64,000 nucleotides of DNA, from positions 13,572,309 through 13,636,308 of the forward strand of contig OW203766.1 in NCBI GenBank assembly GCA_934045905.1. The letters run 5' to 3'. The stretch comes from Leuctra nigra. Lineage: Eukaryota; Arthropoda; Insecta; Plecoptera; Leuctridae. Positions 61,501 to 64,000 of the stretch are shown in pieces. A model generated the notes under the pieces. The model made no database searches, was not told where the DNA came from, and worked only from the letters and a program-made list of their open reading frames with translations. Position numbers and translations under genes: made by a program. The stretch's first letter is position 1. Each line of letters opens with the position of its first letter.

Positions 61501-63875
61501 AATGGAACCGGTACCGGAACTGAAATAAACCATTTTTTTATAGAAACCGGAACGGGAATCAGAACCCATATTAATTTTTTAGGTGGATCCGGAACCCTTA
61601 TTAATATAATATTCAATATTATTTGGGTTCCATAACGGTTCCATAAGGATTCTTTAAATAATTAATTTCATTAAATTATTATATAAATTATAATTAATTT
61701 CATTGAAAGACTGAAAGAAGTAGTAGAGGAAAAGCTCAGGGAGGAACAATATGGGTTCAGGCCAGGCAGATCAACCATTGATCCAATATTCACTATCCGA
61801 CAAGTCATGGAGAGAAAGTGGGAGAGTGGAGAAAAACTGTACATGGTTTTTCTAGACTTGGAAAAGGCCTACGATCGCCTACCAAGGAAGAAAGTATGGG
61901 AATGTCTGAAGCGGAAGGGGGTGGGATTGGGTCTGATTGAGAGAATCAAGAGCACATATGAGAAGAACGAGAGCTGTGTACAAACAGTGGAGGGGAAGAC
62001 AGGATGGTTTGAGGTGAAGGAAGGACTTCGACAGGGCAGCGTTCTTTCCCCAACACTATTTGTCATTGTCATGGACGAGCTGCTGAGAAAAGTAGAACCA
62101 AGCGAAGACCAGGAGACGAATACACTGGTATATGCAGATGATATCGTAGTGTGGGGAGAAACCAGCGAATGTGTTCAAGAAAAGATTGATAGATGGAGCC
62201 AGATGACTGAAGAATACGGTATGCGAATAAGTCAGGAAAAGAGTGAGACACTAGTAATGGAGAGGAAGGCAACAAGAAATGTGAAGATCAGGCTACGGGG
62301 CTTGGAACTGGCGGAGAGAGGAGAGTTTAAGTATCTGGGGAGCTGGCTAACTAAGGATGGAAAAATAGGAAGAGAGATAACATCAAGAGTGCAACAGGCT
62401 AACACATTTTTCCAGTTAGTCAGGAAACTTCTTTGGAATGAGCAGTTCCCCCAGAAATGCAAGATACTCCTTTTCAAAAGCTATTTCCTGCCAATACTCA
62501 CCTACGGTTCCGTAACGTGGGCGATCGGAGGAAAGGAGGAGAGCCAGTTGCAGGCAGCAGAAATGAAGTTTTTACGAAGCATACAAGGAGTAACTAAGAT
62601 GGACAAGATCAGGAGTGAAAAGATTAGAGGAGACTTGAAGGTAGAGAGGTTGGCATTTAAAATGGGGAGAGAGCGGCTACGGTGGTTTGGCCACATGAAG
62701 AGAATGCAGAGGGAGAGAATACCGCGTCGGGAGTTCGAAGCTGCGAGAAGTGATAAAAGGAGAGTGGGAAGACCGAGGGAAAAGTGGAGAGAGCTGGTAG
62801 CAGAAGATGTACAAGAGAGACTGGAGAAGTGGGAAGAAGTGGAAGAAGGAAGGTGGTGGGAAGACAGGAAGAAGTGGAAAAAACTGGTAGAGAAGAAGAA
62901 CGAAGAGGAAGAGCCAAGCCTGGCCAGCTAGCTTAGGAGTCCGGGCCCTAGTAAATGGTGGCCTCGCCACCCCCCGACCCAACTCTTGGAACCGGGAGGA
63001 AGATTATTATTATTATTAAATTTTTACTTTATTGCCTTTCAAATCTGAAATTATTTACTACCATTACAGTTTGAGTTTTTCAAATAAATGTTTACTGAGT
63101 CACATTAATGTTAGACATTTCTGAGCATGTAGGTAAGTTCCCAAAATTCAATTTAAAAAGAATGATATGAATTATTGTCTGAATTTAATGGAACTGATTG
63201 GAACCCTTATGGAACCAAAATGGAACTGGAATCGGAACCGTTATTTTATTTTTTCCAGGAACTGGAACTGGAACTAATATTTTTAAAAACTTGGTACCTG
63301 ACCGTTATTCATTTGGGTTCCAGTCCCTGGTTAAAACCGTTGACGTTTGCATTGGACAACAAAAAAAGTTGTAATAGAATACAAGCAAGTTTTCAACTTT
63401 TTCAAATTTTAAACAAAGCAAACGTGAACGGTTTCAAAACGTGAAAGTTAAGGAGTTGGCCTCCAGTGGGTGTGAGAGAGTTTTTTTTTGTTGAGATATT
63501 GGGGTTTTTGAGACATTGTTTGATATGTATTTTGTGACATTTTAAATTAGTATTCTAAAATAGGTTAATTTTGTTTGAACAGCAAACAAAATATGCTGTT
63601 TGGCAGCATGTCGCATGATCTCGCGGTGTTGTTGTGATGTCCAGGCCAGCGCTGAGATGACGAACAAGCGCGACGGGAAGCGCTCGGCCGCGCTGGAAGC
63701 CTGCAAGCGGCTGCACCAGATGGGCGAGCTCGACTCGAAGCTGCTGCCCAAGGGACGGTCCGACTCGACACTGGACTACGAGCAGGAGTTCTTCCCGCTG
63801 TGGCAGGAGGAGTTCATTCCCCAGGGAGAACCGCGGCCCGGAACCCATCGCAAGAAGAGGAGGCTCGATCGACCG
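46374..63875 (+). CDS. Dcr-2: Dicer endoribonuclease, Dicer-2 type, 5' half
   Basis: The first nine coding exons of a Dicer, joined in frame: 155, 225, 255, 328, 231, 265, 216, 179 and 231 nt, giving 695 codons. Dicer cuts long double-stranded RNA into siRNAs in the cytoplasm; insect Dicer-2 uses an ATP-driven helicase to process long dsRNA in antiviral RNA interference. Visible motifs are YQ (12-13), Walker A PTGSGKT (30-36), DECH (140-143), SAT (173-175), motif V SSDVLEEGIDI (454-464) and motif VI QSKGRAR (484-490). The dimerisation domain starts around LLNRYC (residue 570 onward). PAZ, RNase III and dsRBD parts lie beyond the window. FLVNTVALVNQQA, MNVDFW, MTSQIF and DECHH point to Dicer-2; insect Dicer-1 helicases are more diverged. 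The ATG directly follows an AG acceptor, so an upstream exon is expected. Confidence 0.93.
46583..46676. mobile_element. TA-flanked MITE in Dicer intron 1
   Basis: Ends aactccgtttcatg and catgaaacggagtt are perfect TIRs with TA on both sides (46581-46582 and 46677-46678). 94 bp, non-coding, Tc1/mariner-like. It starts 54 nt after the exon 1 boundary. Confidence 0.88.
47365..47589 (+). CDS. Dcr-2: Dicer exon 2, helicase motifs Ia-Ic
   Basis: Acceptor ...tttcccaacgcag, donor gtgaca. Residues 52-126 include GGKRTFFLVNTVALVNQQAE, VGEYSGDMNVDFW and FQILVMTSQIFLN, typical of the Dicer-2 helicase. Confidence 0.96.
48251..52180. repeat. Inverted arms of about 890 bp
   Basis: 48251-49139 and 51282-52180 are reverse complements with about 2 percent mismatch by eye and one indel near the outer end. 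Outer arm ends read taggcgagga/tcctcgccta; inner ends read tggggtagt/actacccca. Spacer 49140-51281. Confidence 0.95.
52514..53016. mobile_element. Harbinger-like MITE nested in foldback
   Basis: Ends agctgggtccacatag and ctatgtggacccagct are perfect 16-bp TIRs flanked by TTA (52511-52513 and 53017-53019). Subtermini reiterate 'gttttgcgttttccgtttt' words on both sides. It splits the right TIR of the 4.9-kb foldback, so it arrived later. Confidence 0.93.
53086..53340 (+). CDS. Dcr-2: Dicer exon 3, DECH box
   Basis: Acceptor ...attttcattcag, donor gtgagt. Residues 127-211 include VNLLIFDECHHGVCEHPMRQ (motif II) and RVLGLSAT (motif III). It follows a 5.5-kb intron almost filled by a transposon. 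Confidence 0.97.
53890..54470. mobile_element. Harbinger-like MITE in Dicer intron 3
   Basis: Ends cagcctcatgctcaaaagaa and ttcttttgagcatgaggctg are perfect 20-bp TIRs flanked by TTA (53887-53889 and 54471-54473). 581 bp without a transposase. Confidence 0.92.
54956..55283 (+). CDS. Dcr-2: Dicer exon 4, helicase insertion region
   Basis: The in-frame reading begins after ...tccaacag with IFSTNPKESIVTFRPP and ends TEDDLTDK before gtgatt. Other frames also stay open here, but only this one joins both neighbours in phase. It includes the segment preceding helicase lobe 2 (NQLNDLHLHIAMLGLYGGSR). Confidence 0.9.
55284..55806 (+). other. Dicer intron 4
   Basis: A 523-nt AT-rich intron. The segment 55418-55560 resembles 41560-41640 ('gaaccaaccaac', 'tttaccgtcaatt'), a dispersed repeat. 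No other feature seen. Confidence 0.6.
55807..56037 (+). CDS. Dcr-2: Dicer exon 5
   Basis: Acceptor ...ccgcatccag, donor gtatgt. Residues 322-398, from IYGTLITAVSHIHKDL to CCVVFVQRRFTAKVLYQILL. The FVQRR segment is motif IV at the start of lobe 2. Confidence 0.95.
56038..56460 (+). other. Dicer intron 5
   Basis: A 423-nt AT-rich intron with no repeat or gene recognised. Confidence 0.8.
56461..56725 (+). CDS. Dcr-2: Dicer exon 6, helicase lobe 2
   Basis: Acceptor ...gttgcttcag, donor gtagcg. Residues 399-486 include IRPDFIVGLNNNP, NLIVSSDVLEEGIDI (motif V) and FDKPMNHSSYIQSK, where motif VI begins. The motif is split over the intron. Confidence 0.97.
57463..57992. mobile_element. Harbinger-like MITE in Dicer intron 6
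   Basis: Ends agcctcatttacactgttca and its near-complement are flanked by TAA (57460-57462 and 57993-57995). Subterminal zones reiterate 'cttgaattcaa' words many times in both orientations. 530 bp, non-coding. Confidence 0.92.
58365..58580 (+). CDS. Dcr-2: Dicer exon 7, motif VI end
   Basis: Acceptor ...cacgttggcag, donor gtgggt. Starts by completing QSKGRAR, then SCYKIMVPAEDYSNFL, and ends in the acidic linker IPPYYSDGS before the dimerisation domain. Confidence 0.95.
58904..59029 (+). pseudogene. LINE reverse-transcriptase fragment
   Basis: Forty-two codons reading LLPAVSKIFEKLLHSRLASI then NQSGFKRNRSTHNL, the start of a non-LTR reverse transcriptase domain. Cut abruptly by the repeat that begins at 59026, with no remaining catalytic core. 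A dead fragment in Dicer intron 7. Confidence 0.8.
59026..60210 (+). repeat. Repeat family copy 2 in Dicer intron 7
   Basis: Homologous to 16614-17844 with many substitutions. A LINE 3' end (59232-59472) is inserted in it. The ETS-CRE-like words present five times in copy 1 are mutated here (ccagaagtgaactca, ccggaaatgacgcca, ctggaagtgatgcga). Confidence 0.85.
59232..59472 (+). mobile_element. 5'-truncated LINE 3' end
   Basis: AT-rich 240 bp ending in ggaaataaaactgaactgaa repeats, a tail typical of some non-LTR retrotransposons. Bracketed by imperfect 'caccccac/caccccc' copies of the target. Confidence 0.7.
60211..60583. repeat. Foldback element, 147-bp inverted arms
   Basis: Arms 60211-60357 and 60437-60583 are near-perfect complements with a 79-nt spacer. 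Arm sequence matches the larger foldback at 17845-18969, internally shortened. It occupies the same position relative to the repeat family as that copy. Confidence 0.93.
60777..60955 (+). CDS. Dcr-2: Dicer exon 8, dimerisation domain start
   Basis: Acceptor ...gttctgtgcag, donor gtcagt. Residues 559-618 include SAISLLNRYCSLLPQDKFTQ and LPMNCPLRDLIL, the opening of the Dicer dimerisation (DUF283) domain. Confidence 0.95.
61700..63018 (+). mobile_element. 5'-truncated non-LTR retrotransposon
   Basis: About 1.3 kb comprising the reverse-transcriptase carboxyl part (see CDS), a short 3' UTR and an ATT-repeat tail (about 63004-63018). The 5' truncation is usual for LINE insertion. Inserted inside the hAT element. 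Confidence 0.9.
61807..62931 (+). CDS. LINE reverse transcriptase, carboxyl part
   Basis: An uninterrupted 374-codon frame, open further upstream to about 61703 (LREEQYGFRPGRSTIDPIF). Reverse transcriptase motif A is FLDLEKAYDRLP with catalytic Asp17, then LRQGSVLSPTLF, and the catalytic YADD at 109-112. The thumb and carboxyl tail follow (RWFGHMKRM, RRVGRPREKWREL). It copies element RNA into DNA at a nicked target. The intact frame suggests a recent insertion. Amino-terminal endonuclease and most finger sequence are missing, so it cannot act alone. Clade (RTE, CR1 or other) is not resolved. Confidence 0.9.
   Translation: MERKWESGEKLYMVFLDLEKAYDRLPRKKVWECLKRKGVGLGLIERIKSTYEKNESCVQTVEGKTGWFEVKEGLRQGSVLSPTLFVIVMDELLRKVEPSEDQETNTLVYADDIVVWGETSECVQEKIDRWSQMTEEYGMRISQEKSETLVMERKATRNVKIRLRGLELAERGEFKYLGSWLTKDGKIGREITSRVQQANTFFQLVRKLLWNEQFPQKCKILLFKSYFLPILTYGSVTWAIGGKEESQLQAAEMKFLRSIQGVTKMDKIRSEKIRGDLKVERLAFKMGRERLRWFGHMKRMQRERIPRREFEAARSDKRRVGRPREKWRELVAEDVQERLEKWEEVEEGRWWEDRKKWKKLVEKKNEEEEPSLAS
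63645..63875 (+). CDS. Dcr-2: Dicer exon 9, dimerisation domain end
   Basis: Acceptor ...tgtgatgtccag, donor gtttgt. Residues 619-695 include AALEACKRLHQMGELDSKLL, a Dicer hallmark, and RPGTHRKKRRLDRP. The gene continues past the window end. Confidence 0.95.
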
Positions 63876-64000
63876 GTTTGTTCTCACTTCATTACAAACA
63901 TTTTAATTGAGATCCATATTATTATTAAGTCTATATTCTCAACAGAGCCAGGCTCCACTTGTGAGAATGTAATATAGAGAAGGGAGGAGAGGAAACCCGG

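Larger units (their letters stand above)
61496..63329. mobile_element. hAT element with LINE inserted, Dicer intron 8
   Basis: Ends cagggaatggaacc and ggttccagtccctg are hAT-type TIRs flanked by exact 8-bp duplications gttaaaac (61488-61495 and 63330-63337). Subtermini reiterate 'ggaaccgg/ggaactgg' words. Its own sequence is about 500 bp; the rest is an inserted LINE (about 61700-63018). Confidence 0.95.

Noticed and set aside
46374..63875. Dicer-1 as the identity of the plus-strand gene
   Set aside because: Intact helicase with FLVNTVALVNQQA, MNVDFW and DECHH fits Dicer-2 better; kept as an alternative until a tree is made.

Overview
This is AT-rich eukaryotic nuclear DNA from an arthropod, most likely an insect. 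The evidence is two spliced genes with GT-AG introns: a cytosolic ribosomal protein gene (RpL18A/eL20, minus strand) and the 5' half of a Dicer gene (plus strand) whose helicase reads like insect Dicer-2. Coding exons are visibly GC-richer than their surroundings. The density of small DNA transposons, tRNA-like SINEs and non-LTR retrotransposon pieces also fits an insect. The order cannot be fixed from sequence alone; a hemipteran is my guess. Nothing here looks bacterial, and the many longer open frames are mostly by-products of repeats.

Layout. 1-9100 is intergenic with a 240-bp direct duplication, a long foldback (3577-4526), a terminal-inverted-repeat (TIR) element (4700-5074) and tRNA- and 5S-like fragments. 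9112-9384 (minus) is a plausible first coding exon of an unidentified gene. 10781-12881 is a minisatellite of about 27 units of 78 bp, followed by a short 50-60-bp array at 13684-13958. 16614-18969 is a repeat family carrying ETS-CRE-like words and ending in a foldback; its sister copy lies at 59026-60583. 20731-21014 (minus) is a possible 3' exon. 22074-23887 is a second minisatellite, about 27 units of 65 bp. 24371-26818 is a set of DNA elements nested one inside another. 26819-31525 is intergenic and includes a hammerhead-like motif.

RpL18A occupies 31526-35737 on the minus strand in four coding exons (534 nt, 177 codons plus stop). Its 3.4-kb third intron holds an hAT element inside another hAT element, a small TWA-type MITE and a long-TIR element. 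35738-46373 is intergenic and contains further hAT- and Harbinger-like elements plus hairpins.

The Dicer gene begins at 46374 and leaves the window after exon 9 (63875). The nine exons join in one frame (2085 nt, 695 codons) and give an intact DExD/H helicase (Walker A, DECH, SAT, motif V, QSKGRAR) followed by the start of the Dicer dimerisation domain. Six of its eight complete introns carry recognisable transposons. The most striking is a 4.9-kb foldback filling nearly all of intron 2, bounded by an exact 8-bp target duplication. Its ends match those of the smaller element at 25107-25879.

The two named genes are functionally unrelated (translation; RNA interference). What unites the window is transposon architecture. 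Several element families have exact target duplications, and many are filled with reiterated short words or long inverted arms. Such inverted arms would make double-stranded RNA, a Dicer substrate, if transcribed.
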